In this document: positions 34,219 through 43,300 of the stretch, one piece after another
Position numbering within the stretch: the stretch's first letter is position 1
How the letters are laid out: each line of letters begins with the position of its first letter
Program-made: the position numbers and the translations under genes
The notes under the pieces: generated by a model
What the model was told of the DNA's origin: nothing
Database searches by the model: none
Seen by the model: only the letters and a program-made list of their open reading frames with translations
NCBI GenBank assembly: GCA_900696575.1
Contig: CAADHD010000019.1
Span: forward strand, 1 to 48,877
From: an uncultured Bacteroidota bacterium
GTDB lineage: Bacteria > Bacteroidota > Bacteroidia > AKYH767-A > OLB10
Length of the DNA stretch: 48,877 bases
Direction of reading: 5' to 3'

Positions 34219-34745
34219 TAATAGCGATTCATCTCCTGTTTAAGATCATCAATGCAGGGTTGAACAGCATTCCAGTTTTCATTCATGATAAGCTCAAAAA
34301 CAGCCTTATTAAGCATGGCTCCTTTTTCTTCGTTAATAACGCTTGAAGCGGCTCTGTTCAGTAATTTGATTACTTCATCACGGGCAGTTTTTACAGAGTC
34401 CCATGCATCGGCTGATACATAAACTTGTTGTGTGATGTTATGCTCAAATTCCTGCCTGATTACGCTGAGTAACTCAAGGTGAAATTCTTTAACGGTATAT
34501 CCGGGTTGATAGATACGATGCAGTAAATTATTAGGTGTAATCCGTTCAAGAAATAAAACTAATCGTTCATACGCCTGAAAACGCAATGGCAAGGTATCTT
34601 TCTGCATCTGCATTTTCATCTCAAGCATTTTAAGGCGGTGCTGGTTATCAAGAAATTTTTTAATCAGGAAAAAAGCAGTTACCAGCACCAATACGGCAGG
34701 TGAAATGATGAGTAAAACATCCGTCAGGGTTTTTTCTGTATTCAT
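34215..34745 (-). CDS. Small membrane-anchored protein, Bacteroidota-conserved type
   Basis: 176 residues from the ATG at 34745 ('MNTEKTLTD'); the frame extends to a TTG at 34757, which overlaps a promoter element. One transmembrane segment (about 8-30) is followed by a helical cytoplasmic domain ('[21 protein letters not shown]'). It resembles the uncharacterised DUF7935-type proteins common beside lpxD in Bacteroidota; function unknown. A TAGTTTTG element ends 9 bases before the ATG. Confidence 0.7.
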   Translation of the reverse strand: MNTEKTLTDVLLIISPAVLVLVTAFFLIKKFLDNQHRLKMLEMKMQMQKDTLPLRFQAYERLVLFLERITPNNLLHRIYQPGYTVKEFHLELLSVIRQEFEHNITQQVYVSADAWDSVKTARDEVIKLLNRAASSVINEEKGAMLNKAVFELIMNENWNAVQPCIDDLKQEMNRYY

Positions 34746-34754
34746 ATCGGGTTG

Positions 34755-34762
34755 CAAAACTA
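34755..34762 (-). promoter_or_regulatory. Candidate -7 element (TAGTTTTG) for the small membrane gene
   Basis: Exact TAnnTTTG on the minus strand, 9 bases before the preferred ATG at 34745; it argues against the TTG start at 34757. Confidence 0.45.
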
Positions 34763-34840
34763 CAGCAATTGAAAACGTTGAAATTATCAGGAACTATTTC
34801 TCTCCTTCAGGAAAATCTTTCAAGGCTGGAAATCATACTT

Positions 34841-34848
34841 TACCTTTG
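34841..34848 (+). promoter_or_regulatory. Candidate -7 element for lpxD (TACCTTTG)
   Basis: Exact TAnnTTTG, 16 bases before the lpxD ATG at 34865. It lies inside the longest reading frame and so excludes the 34769 start. Confidence 0.5.
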
Positions 34849-34864
34849 CGCGAATTATTTGAAA

Positions 34865-35902
34865 ATGGAATTTACAGCAGGCCAAATTGCAGCATTGATT
34901 GGTGGCAAGGTGCAGGGCAATGCCGATATTAAAGTAACCCGTTTAGCCAAGATTGAAGAAGGCGAACCGGGTAGTTTGTCTTTCATTGCCCGCGAGTCAT
35001 ATCTGCCATATCTCGGCAGCAGCCAAGCCTCAGTCATTATTTTAAATGAGTCATTTAAAGTTCCATCTGAGACAAGAGCTACATTAATACTGGTAGCAGA
35101 TGCTCATCAGGCCTTTGTAAAACTGCTGCAAGCATATCATTCAGCCAAAAAATTGCCATCAGGATTAGACAGTCTTTCTTTTGTTCATCCCGAAACAGAA
35201 ATTGGGACTGATGTTTGGGTGGCTCCGTTTGCTTATGTAGGCAAAAACGTAAAACTCGGTAACGGGGTAAAAATCTTCCCTCATGTTTTTATTGATGATA
35301 ATGTCATCATTGGCGAAAAAACCATTTTGCATTCCGGAGTTAAAGTTTATCAGGATTCAGTTATAGGGAATCATTGTGTTATTCACAGCGGAACAGTGAT
35401 TGGCGCTGACGGTTTCGGATTCGCACCCAATGCAGGCAGTTACGAAAAGGTGCCGCAAACAGGCAATGTTATTATTGAAGATCATGTAGAAATAGGTTCT
35501 TGTACTACCATTGACCGGGCTACTATGGGCAGTACCATTATTCGCAAAGGCGTGAAACTTGATAACCTGATTCAGGTGGCTCATAATGTTGAGATTGGCG
35601 AGAATACAGTAATAGCTGCTCAGACCGGAATTGCAGGCTCAACCAAAATCGGCAGGAATTGCATGATAGGAGGACAGGTTGGAATTGTCGGGCATATCAC
35701 CATTGCCGATGAGGTAAAAATTGCCGCGCAATCAGGTATTGGAACTTCCATCATGAATAAAGGTGAAATTATGCAGGGCTCACCGGCATTTCCTATCGGA
35801 GATTATAAAAGGGCTTATGTAGTATTTAAAAAATTACCTTTGCTCGAACAAAAAATTCAGGAGCTTGAAAAAGCGCTTGCAGTCTATAAACATTCGGGTT
35901 AA
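34865..35902 (+). CDS. lpxD: UDP-3-O-(acyl)glucosamine N-acyltransferase
   Basis: 345 residues from the ATG at 34865 ('[19 protein letters not shown]'), the standard LpxD N-terminus and length. An N-terminal uridine-binding domain is followed by a left-handed beta-helix of hexapeptide repeats (about 105-300); '[17 protein letters not shown]' contains the catalytic His. The C-terminal helix '[15 protein letters not shown]' is typical. Third step of lipid A synthesis. First gene of lpxD-lpxC/fabZ-lpxA; lpxC starts 8 bases after its stop. Confidence 0.96.
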   Translation: MEFTAGQIAALIGGKVQGNADIKVTRLAKIEEGEPGSLSFIARESYLPYLGSSQASVIILNESFKVPSETRATLILVADAHQAFVKLLQAYHSAKKLPSGLDSLSFVHPETEIGTDVWVAPFAYVGKNVKLGNGVKIFPHVFIDDNVIIGEKTILHSGVKVYQDSVIGNHCVIHSGTVIGADGFGFAPNAGSYEKVPQTGNVIIEDHVEIGSCTTIDRATMGSTIIRKGVKLDNLIQVAHNVEIGENTVIAAQTGIAGSTKIGRNCMIGGQVGIVGHITIADEVKIAAQSGIGTSIMNKGEIMQGSPAFPIGDYKRAYVVFKKLPLLEQKIQELEKALAVYKHSG

Positions 35903-35910
35903 TTTAGAAA

Positions 35911-37308
35911 ATGATTAAGCAGACGACCATTAAAAAGCCGGTAAGTATTGAAGGAATAGGCCTCCATACAGGGGCAAAAACAAGAATCACTTTTAAGCCT
36001 GCCCCACCCAATCATGGTTTTAAGTTTATTCGTACAGATGTACCAGACAAACCGGTAATTGAAGCCGATGTTGATCTGGTGACCGATACTGCCCGCGGAA
36101 CAACACTTGCCAAGAATGGAGTGAAAGTAAGCACTACTGAACATGCACTTGCAGCGTTGGCAGGCTTGGAAATTGATAATATCCTTATGGAACTTGAGGG
36201 CCAGGAAGTTCCGATTCTTGATGGAAGTTCAGGACCATTTATTAAAGCGCTGCAGGATGCAGGGATTGAACAACAGGATGCCGAAAGAAACTATTTTGAG
36301 CTTAAAGAAAATCTCACATATGAAGATGCAGACCGCAAAGTGGAGATGCTGGCTGTTCCAAGTGAGGATTTCAGAGTTACCGTTATGGTTGATTATAACT
36401 CTGATGTTTTAGGAACTCAGCACGCCCAAATTCATAACATTGAAGAGTTTTCAGGTGATATAGCCCGTTGCAGAACATTTGTTTTTTTGCATGAGTTGGA
36501 AGCTTTGGTGAAGCATAACTTAATTAAGGGAGGAGATTTAGATAATGCGATAGTTGTTGTTGATAAGCCGGTTGAAAAAACCAAACTGGATGAAATTGCT
36601 TCATTAATGAATAAGCCCAAAGTTGAAGTAGTTGAAAAAGGATTTCTTAATAATGTTAAGCTCCATTTTCAAAATGAACCGGCACGCCATAAATTACTGG
36701 ATATAATCGGAGACTTTGCTTTGATTGGAACTCCTGTTAAAGCACACATATTGGCTGCCCGGCCGGGTCATAAAGCCAACATTGAGTTTGCCAAAAAAAT
36801 TAAAGAGTACATTCACAAAGAAAGAAAGAAATCGCAGAAAAGCGTTTATGATATTTCAAAACCTCCATTGATGGATGTGAATGAGATAATGAAAAAACTT
36901 CCGCACCGTCCGCCCTTTTTGTTTGTAGATAAAATAATGGAATTGAGTGAAGATAGGGTTGTGGGTTTGAAAAACATGAGCATGAATGAGTGGTTTTTTT
37001 CCGGCCATTTTCCGGGCAATCCGGTTACTCCCGGTGTTATCCTGATAGAAGCCATGGCTCAGACTGGCGGCATTCTGGTTTTAAGTCAGGTACCTGATCC
37101 CGAAAATTACTGGACTTATTTTATGAAAATAGCTGAAGCCCGTTTCAAACAAAAAGTTTTACCTGGCGATACTGTTGTTTTCGATTTGAAACTGGCATCA
37201 CCAATTAGAAGAGGAATTTGTCACATGAAAGGCGAAGCAATTGTCGGTGACAAAGTGGTTATGGAAGCAGAGATGATGGCACAAATCAGCAAAAAAGATT
37301 TTGCATGA
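35911..37308 (+). CDS. lpxC: Bifunctional LpxC deacetylase / FabZ dehydratase fusion
   Basis: 465 residues. The N-terminal LpxC domain (1-305) has its zinc ligands H78 ('TTEHALAAL'), H260 and D264 ('RHKLLDIIGD'), with the catalytic H287 ('PGHKAN'). The C-terminal FabZ domain (about 318-465) has the hotdog motif 'HFPGNPVTPGVILIEAMAQ' with H366 and E380. LpxC removes the acetyl group in the committed lipid A step; FabZ dehydrates 3-hydroxyacyl-ACP. The two enzymes compete for the hydroxyacyl-ACP pool, which may explain the fusion. This fusion is widespread in Bacteroidota. Overlaps lpxA by 4 bases. Confidence 0.97.
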   Translation: MIKQTTIKKPVSIEGIGLHTGAKTRITFKPAPPNHGFKFIRTDVPDKPVIEADVDLVTDTARGTTLAKNGVKVSTTEHALAALAGLEIDNILMELEGQEVPILDGSSGPFIKALQDAGIEQQDAERNYFELKENLTYEDADRKVEMLAVPSEDFRVTVMVDYNSDVLGTQHAQIHNIEEFSGDIARCRTFVFLHELEALVKHNLIKGGDLDNAIVVVDKPVEKTKLDEIASLMNKPKVEVVEKGFLNNVKLHFQNEPARHKLLDIIGDFALIGTPVKAHILAARPGHKANIEFAKKIKEYIHKERKKSQKSVYDISKPPLMDVNEIMKKLPHRPPFLFVDKIMELSEDRVVGLKNMSMNEWFFSGHFPGNPVTPGVILIEAMAQTGGILVLSQVPDPENYWTYFMKIAEARFKQKVLPGDTVVFDLKLASPIRRGICHMKGEAIVGDKVVMEAEMMAQISKKDFA

Positions 37309-38093
37309 TTTCAAAGCTGGCATTTGTTCATCCGGAAGCACGCATTGGAAGCAATGTGCATATAGAACCTTTTGTTACTATAAACCGTGATGTGGAAATT
37401 GGTGATGGAACATGGATTGGTTCATCCGTAACCATTATGGATGGTGCACGCATAGGAAAAAATTGCAGAATTTTTCCCGGAGCAGTTATCTCAGCCATTC
37501 CTCAAGACTTGAAATATAAAGGAGAAAAAACCACTGCTGAAATAGGAGATTATACTACTATCAGAGAGTTTGTAACCATTAACAAAGGCACTCAGGCATC
37601 AGGCAAAACCGTGGTTGGTGAAAATTGTCTGATTATGGCTTATGTTCATATTGCTCATGATTGCGTTGTTGGCAACCATTGCATTCTTGCTAACGGGGTA
37701 ACACTGGCAGGGCACATTATTATTCATGATCATGCCATTATTGGCGGACTTACTGCGGTGCATCAGTTTGTGCATATAGGCTCGCATGTAATGATAAGCG
37801 GAGGTTCGTTAGTCAGAAAAGATGTTCCTCCTTATGTAAAAGCAGCACGAGAACCACTTTCATATATTGGTATTAACTCTGTTGGTTTAAGAAGACGCGG
37901 GTTCAGTAACGAGAAGATTTCGGAGCTTCAGAATATTTACAGGGTTATTTTTCTTGAAAAGCATCGCTACAGCAGAGCACTGGAAATTGTAGAAAATGAA
38001 ATGCCTGTAAGCGGAGAAAGGGATGAAATTATTCAGTTTGTAAAAAGCTCATCCAGGGGAATTATGAAAAGATATGCCGGAGGAGAAGATTAG
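37305..38093 (+). CDS. lpxA: Acyl-ACP--UDP-N-acetylglucosamine O-acyltransferase
   Basis: 262 residues, the usual length. Left-handed beta-helix repeats cover residues 5-185; 'LMAYVHIAHDCVVGN' contains the catalytic His, and 'GGLTAVHQFVHIG' is the LpxA signature. The C-terminal helical region 'INSVGLRRRGFSNEKI' is standard. First acylation step of lipid A. ATGA overlap with lpxC/fabZ; its 3' end overlaps the next ABC ATPase gene by 20 bases. Confidence 0.97.
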   Translation: MISKLAFVHPEARIGSNVHIEPFVTINRDVEIGDGTWIGSSVTIMDGARIGKNCRIFPGAVISAIPQDLKYKGEKTTAEIGDYTTIREFVTINKGTQASGKTVVGENCLIMAYVHIAHDCVVGNHCILANGVTLAGHIIIHDHAIIGGLTAVHQFVHIGSHVMISGGSLVRKDVPPYVKAAREPLSYIGINSVGLRRRGFSNEKISELQNIYRVIFLEKHRYSRALEIVENEMPVSGERDEIIQFVKSSSRGIMKRYAGGED

Positions 38094-38703
38094 ATTGACG
38101 GAACCTGATATGGAAATCAGGCTGAATGGAATTGGAAAAAAATATGCCGGCCGATGGATTTTCAGAAACCTGAATCAAGTTTTGGTTTCCGGTTGCAGAG
38201 TAGCAGTAACCGGTCATAATGGCTCAGGAAAATCAACTTTGCTTCAAATCATTTCAGGATTTATTACCGCCAGCGAAGGGCAAGTGTTATTAAATAAGCA
38301 AATAGAACGCAACAGGATATTATCAAGCGTTATTACAGCACCTTATCTTGATTTGCCCGAAGAGCTCACTCTAAATGAATTGACGAACTTTTATTTCAGG
38401 TTTAAAAAAATGAGATTACAGATTCTTGATTGTCTTCAGGAGTGTAAACTCAGGGACTATATTCATCTTCCGTTAAAACAGTTCTCATCAGGAATGAAAC
38501 AAAAAGTAAAGCTTAGTCTTACTTTTTCCTCAGAAGCAGATGTTTACATATTTGATGAACCTTGCTCTCATCTGGACGAAGATTCTGTAAATTGGTATAA
38601 AGAAAATTTTATCAGGCTTCCCCTTAAGTCAATTGTTCTGGTAGGTTCAAATTCAGTCCAATCTGAAATTCTGAATTGCAATCAGACAATCAATTTAGCC
38701 TGA
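38074..38703 (+). CDS. ABC transporter ATP-binding protein (stand-alone)
   Basis: 209 residues. Walker A 'GHNGSGKST' (47-55), signature 'FSSGMKQK' (137-144) and Walker B 'VYIFDEP' (157-163) are intact, with D-loop 'SHLDED'. The usual switch-loop His is not seen: the segment reads 'VLVGSNSVQSE'. Start at 38074 overlaps lpxA by 20 bases; the internal ATG at 38110 is an alternative. No permease gene is adjacent, so partner and cargo are unknown. Placement suggests a link to lipid A or lipid export, by inference only. Confidence 0.85.
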   Translation: MPEEKIRLTEPDMEIRLNGIGKKYAGRWIFRNLNQVLVSGCRVAVTGHNGSGKSTLLQIISGFITASEGQVLLNKQIERNRILSSVITAPYLDLPEELTLNELTNFYFRFKKMRLQILDCLQECKLRDYIHLPLKQFSSGMKQKVKLSLTFSSEADVYIFDEPCSHLDEDSVNWYKENFIRLPLKSIVLVGSNSVQSEILNCNQTINLA

Positions 38704-38805
38704 ACATATCCCTTTGCAAGAATTATGTAAGCTAACGGTGAAGTTTTAACCGAATGTAACTTTATGGATTAAATCTTGTATGAAGGGGTAAACAACTTTT
38801 ATACG

Positions 38806-38967
38806 ATGAATCCCGCAATCAAAAGCGACTCCGCCATCACTTACAATCACATGGAAGGTGAAAACAGTTCCCCTAACAGAAAGACCAGGAAAAAACTTAT
38901 ACTTCGATTTGTTGCAGAGGAACTTATAATTGCGCTGTTGCTGGCGCTGATTTTTTACATGATTTGA
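38806..38967 (+). CDS. Small single-span membrane protein (hypothetical)
   Basis: 53 residues from the ATG at 38806; the frame opens at a TTG at 38776. A polar, Lys/Arg-rich N-terminal half ('NRKTRKKLILRF') is followed by a hydrophobic C-terminal helix ('LIIALLLALIFYMI') reaching the last residue, like a tail-anchored protein. No family recognised. It lies between the ABC ATPase gene and the convergent coiled-coil gene (2-base gap). Could be chance, but the basic-then-hydrophobic pattern is protein-like. Confidence 0.4.
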   Translation: MNPAIKSDSAITYNHMEGENSSPNRKTRKKLILRFVAEELIIALLLALIFYMI

Positions 38968-38969
38968 TT

Positions 38970-39356
38970 TTAAGTCTGACTCGCGAAATTATTCTGAAGG
39001 AAGCTGGAAAATTCATCCTTCAACTCGCTGAAAATCCTGTTATATTCATCAAGCCTTTCTTTACTTTTAAAATGCAGCTGATTTAATTTTTCGAATTGAT
39101 TCATCTCGCCCCGCTGATGTGACTCTATTGCATTTTCATGTTGCTTGAAATCGTGTCTCATTATATCAAGCACTTCACGTTGAATGGTAAACTGATTTTG
39201 AAAATGCTCAATCTGTGCAAGTAAGTCAGCATCAGGTTTAGCCATCACCATTTCGGAAAGTTGATTATTACATTTCTGAATTTGTGATTTTATTTCTTTG
39301 ATTCGTAATTGCCATTCGGCATGTTCTGAATGCATTTGGTTGAGCTGTTCTTTCAT
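38970..39356 (-). CDS. Coiled-coil protein of unknown function
   Basis: 128 residues from the ATG at 39356 ('MKEQLNQMHSEH'). The frame runs on to 39578, but the 74 extra residues look non-coding and cross a promoter. The whole protein is charged and helical with heptad-like spacing ('LRIKEIKSQIQKCNNQLSEM', 'FQNQFTIQREVLDIMRHDF'). No family recognised. A TTTG-N16-AATCTTTG promoter lies about 65 bases upstream, consistent with the shorter start. Confidence 0.65.
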   Translation of the reverse strand: MKEQLNQMHSEHAEWQLRIKEIKSQIQKCNNQLSEMVMAKPDADLLAQIEHFQNQFTIQREVLDIMRHDFKQHENAIESHQRGEMNQFEKLNQLHFKSKERLDEYNRIFSELKDEFSSFLQNNFASQT

Positions 39357-39422
39357 TTTAGTCTTGGTTTTTAATATTTTTAAGTGAGAATATGACGGTT
39401 TATTACCTGTTTTTTTCTGGTA

Positions 39423-39450
39423 CAAAGATTCAAATAAATTTAACAACAAA
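39423..39450 (-). promoter_or_regulatory. Candidate promoter of the coiled-coil gene (TTTG-N16-AATCTTTG)
   Basis: On the minus strand TTTG (39450-39447) and AATCTTTG (39430-39423) with a 16-base spacer; the -7 element differs from TAnnTTTG at the first position only. Leaves a leader of about 60 bases. Confidence 0.45.
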
Positions 39451-39581
39451 CAACTCCGGAGCCCTACCAGAAGCCGGATTAACCTTTTACGGTAAGGCAT
39501 GATGTAATAAATCAGAAAATTTTGAAAATTTAGAATCTCCGGTGGCTGAACATTTGAAAACCGATATGCAAACGCCACAAT

Positions 39582-40022
39582 ATGAGATTCACAGCCACAA
39601 TAACCTTGATTTTTACTTTATTGATTTTTCAGACTGTTCCACTTTCTGCACAGCAATCACAACTTACCCGTAAATACAGAGTGATAGCTGTAAAAAATGG
39701 GAACAGCGCTATAACCAGCATGTCGAACGAAACAGAGGTTACTCCGACCATGTATATTTATGTGCCGAATTCCTTTACGCCAAACGGAGATGGGCTGAAT
39801 GATTATTTCTATATTCAGGGAGAAGCAATTCAGACATTTAAAATGCAGGTATTCAATCGCTGGGGTGATTTGGTATTCGAATCGAATGATGTAAACAGCG
39901 GTTGGGATGGCAAGTTTAACGGTAATCTTGTTCCACAGGGCGCTTATGTTTATAAACTCTCTGCTTCAAGTGTAACTGGAAGACGAACCAATAAAGAAGG
40001 AACGATTAACGTACTGTTTTAA
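39582..40022 (+). CDS. Secreted stand-alone type B T9SS C-terminal domain protein
   Basis: 146 residues. Signal peptide at 1-23 ('PLSAQQ'). From residue 57 the protein is a gliding-motility-associated CHU_C domain: 'IYVPNSFTPNGDGLNDYFYI', 'MQVFNRWGDLVFES', 'GWDGKFNGNLVPQGAYVYKL', ending in 'GTINVLF'. This is the type B sorting domain that routes cargo through the type IX secretion system. Normally it sits at the end of large proteins; here almost nothing precedes it (about 33 residues of linker). It has its own terminator and lies beside two giant T9SS-type proteins. Either a minimal secreted protein or a carrier or anchor piece. Confidence 0.85.
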   Translation: MRFTATITLIFTLLIFQTVPLSAQQSQLTRKYRVIAVKNGNSAITSMSNETEVTPTMYIYVPNSFTPNGDGLNDYFYIQGEAIQTFKMQVFNRWGDLVFESNDVNSGWDGKFNGNLVPQGAYVYKLSASSVTGRRTNKEGTINVLF

Positions 40023-40134
40023 AAGATGATTTTCATGAGTATAATCATAATCTCCTTTCTTATTCGATACTTCAACAAAATAAAAAGATTCAGTTCAACA
40101 ACCTAAGTGCTGAATTAAAATAAACAAACATTGG

Positions 40135-40157
40135 ATGCCCTTAAAAGGGCATTTTTT
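40135..40157 (+). terminator. Intrinsic terminator after the CHU_C gene
   Basis: Perfect 8-bp hairpin ATGCCCTT / AAGGGCAT with an AA loop and a T run, 113 bases after the stop. The rest of the gap 40023-40345 holds the promoter of the next gene and nothing else recognisable. Confidence 0.85.
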
Positions 40158-40242
40158 GTTTGGGTAAATCCGACTAAAAAATTGGTAAACATTTTTAAAG
40201 CTTGGGTGAATTATAATTGTTAACAGCCTGTTTAAAATTTAA

Positions 40243-40270
40243 TTTGCTGAAAATCATCCTGTTAGGTTTG
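40243..40270 (+). promoter_or_regulatory. Promoter of the first giant T9SS protein (TTTG-N16-TAGGTTTG)
   Basis: TTTG at 40243-40246 and exact TAGGTTTG at 40263-40270, 16-base spacer. It leaves a leader of about 70 bases before the ATG at 40346 and rules out the upstream frame start at 40217. Confidence 0.55.
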
Positions 40271-40345
40271 GTGAAAGTATTTTTTTTATGGGTGAATGAT
40301 TTTTTACATAGATTCGGCCACGCAACCATCCAAAACCAAATCAAA

Positions 40346-43300
40346 ATGAAAATCAATCAACCAACTAAACTGCTGCAATTTCTGCTTGCTTTACTAGTCC
40401 TGGCTTTATTTAGTGTAAAATTTATTTTAGGTCAAAATTATTTACCGCGTAGCTACTGGACATTCGATAATCCATCTAATGTCTTTTCTGATTCAACCGG
40501 CCTGTTCAATTTAGATCCTTTCTATTATCAATCCGGTTATTCTATAGGCAACAACACAGGCGGAACCGGGGTTGGAAAGTTTATGACTTTGAACAGCAGT
40601 TCCGGTTATATAAGAATGGGTTCTTTGCCAACAGATTCTGCGTTCACGATTGAATTTTTATTCAGGCCGGGCTACAATTTTAAAGAAACCCGGTTTTTCT
40701 ATAGGTTAGATGGTGCCATAACGGCAAAAATGAATTACCCGTACATAGTTTTCACTACTACACACCGCAGCAGCAGTGGGGCTGCCGTAAGTGATGACTT
40801 ATGGATTGATTTGAATGGGATTGGAAGAAAATCGTATGGGTATTACATTGATGGAAACTGGCATCACATGGTTTTCAAATTCAACAGTAATACCGGGGTT
40901 AAAGAGTTGTGGGTTGATGGACAATGCCCTTCAGGTTTTTCTAAAACAGTTTCGCCTACCGGGTACTTTGTAAATAATACTTCGGTTAACAGAGACCTCT
41001 TGCTTAATGCTACGATTAACTACATTCAATATCATGGCGATTATGACGAGATGGCTATTTACAGTTATGGCTTACCTGCCAACATGATCTATAAACACTA
41101 TCTTGATTTCATGAGTAATAAGCATTACTCATATCCAAACGCTGCCGTTACCGTACCTGTAGCATCGGCCATTACCGGGCCTATTGATTTAAACGAATTT
41201 CCTCCGGGCCATCCTAATGTTTCCGTGAGTGTTTTAGATCAGTTAAAAACTTTTCCGGTACCTCGTTATAAGCAAGGGCATTCCATGCATCCGAACTTCA
41301 ATTGGATTGATCCGCTTTATACCAGCAGTTATATGCAACCGGGAGTGAGTAATACACAGTCATCTGCCAACAGTGTTACACTGCAAACAGAGTTAGTAAC
41401 CAAGTTTAATTACATGCTTTATTTAGGGTATTCGGGCAGCGTATGGGGCGATGCTTGGATAACATTGGCAAATCAGAATCCTTCTTGGAAAGCAAGCACG
41501 GTAGTAGTAAGAGCACAACTTGGCAATCCATTGGTTTTTAGTCAAAGTCTTCCAAATGATCACTATCTTCAAAACAGCAGTGGCCAGTTTATTGATTTGA
41601 ATGGAAATGTTACTTCACAGAAAATATGGCGGCCAACAGCACCCACTTCTTCATACACCAATGATGGATTAGCCATGAGGAATAATCTGATCAACGCTTT
41701 TCAGAGCAGGTTAACACGACCCATTGACTTTGTGAATGAGAATGGAGAGGTTTTCCCGATGATTACCAATGCAGCTCTTGCCAAAGACCCGGTTGTTACT
41801 GCTGCTAAAAATGCATCCGGTTTGGGCTGGGAAGAGTTTCTGGCCATGAAATATAAAGATCATAGCACCCTTCCTTACCGCGATCAGTTTATGAACCTTT
41901 CTATTTTTAATGCAAATACCAAGTTTACTGAATACAGAATTGACGGTCATCGTACCTATCAGTTCTGGTACGAACAAACGCGTTTCATAAATACTCCAAT
42001 TAATGGAAAGAGATATTCCACTCTGGATTTCTATGTAAAGTTTCCTTACAACTGGAGGTATTGGTCAGGCCCCTGGCATGGCTGGCAATGGGTAGTTGAA
42101 TCGCGGAAATATGAAATGGCCCTTGGCGACAGCCTTTTCTCTCCGTTTGTTGCTGCCGGATGGGATCAGAATACTGAAACGCACGTAAGGCCTGCACAGT
42201 ATCTGGGTTTGCTCAAATGTCTCGGCATGATGGGCGCTGAGTTTTATTATCCTGCATACTTCAATTTACAGAGTTCTTATCAACCGCCCAACCCTCCTCC
42301 TTATGATCCTAAAGGATATATCTGGCAAAATATAGTCCCTTCTTATGCACAGGCAGTATCAAGCAGGTACGAAGATTTATTAAGAAACGGAACTATACTT
42401 GAAGGCGATGTTACTAATGATCCTTACAGCCCCCAATGGAATGCCTATAACTTCTGGACAGGAGATCCGCAAAAGATTGTTGTTGCCCGTAAAAGCAGAA
42501 CACAAAACCGGTATGCCATTACCGGCACCATTCAGCCAAACACTAATATGGCCGGCAATGCTGCTCTGGAAAGTACCGCCATAATAACTCTCGATGGTCA
42601 GCAACTTAAGTTTAAGGTCAGAAGACAAGGCAGCACCTATATTTATGACAAAACTGTTTCTTCTGCTCCTGTTTTTTATCAGCTTGACGAATGGCATGAT
42701 TACAAACATCCTTATTTATGGACTAAGGATCTCAATTATGAAGCAGAAAATTTCGAAACCGGCAACTCAGCTGTGCTAATAAAAACCTCTGTTCCTGCCG
42801 GAACCCCTGCCGGAGATTTTACCAACTTTACCAGTTACATCAGTTTTAATGCAGTGACGGATGTTACTTTTAATGTTGAACCGCGGGGAACTGCTACTGC
42901 TAACTATTACTTATGGGTTAGAGCCAGAAGCAAGAACGGAACTTCAACAGGCTTAACTGTGAAATTGAATGGTTTGAATCCTAAAACGATGGATTGTATT
43001 AAGGATACGGCCTGGATTTGGTACAGATTTGATAATAGTAATTCAGCTATTGTTTACAATGCACTTGCTTTACAGAATCATGTGCTGACAATTACCCCCA
43101 CGAACACCAACATTGAAATAGACAAAATTTCTCTTGTTACAAATTCCGGAGCTTTTTATAATAATAACGTTTCTCCTTGCTCCAATATGGCCAGCATAAC
43201 GGCTTCAGGCCCCACCTCATTTTGTCAGGGTGGCAATGTTACCCTTACGGCTAATTCAGGAAACTCCTACTTGTGGAGCAATGGCTCCACAATGCAGAGC

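Noticed and set aside
34769-34864. Longer start of lpxD
   Set aside because: A -7 promoter element lies inside the extra segment and LpxD proteins begin with the MEFTAGQ-type N-terminus.
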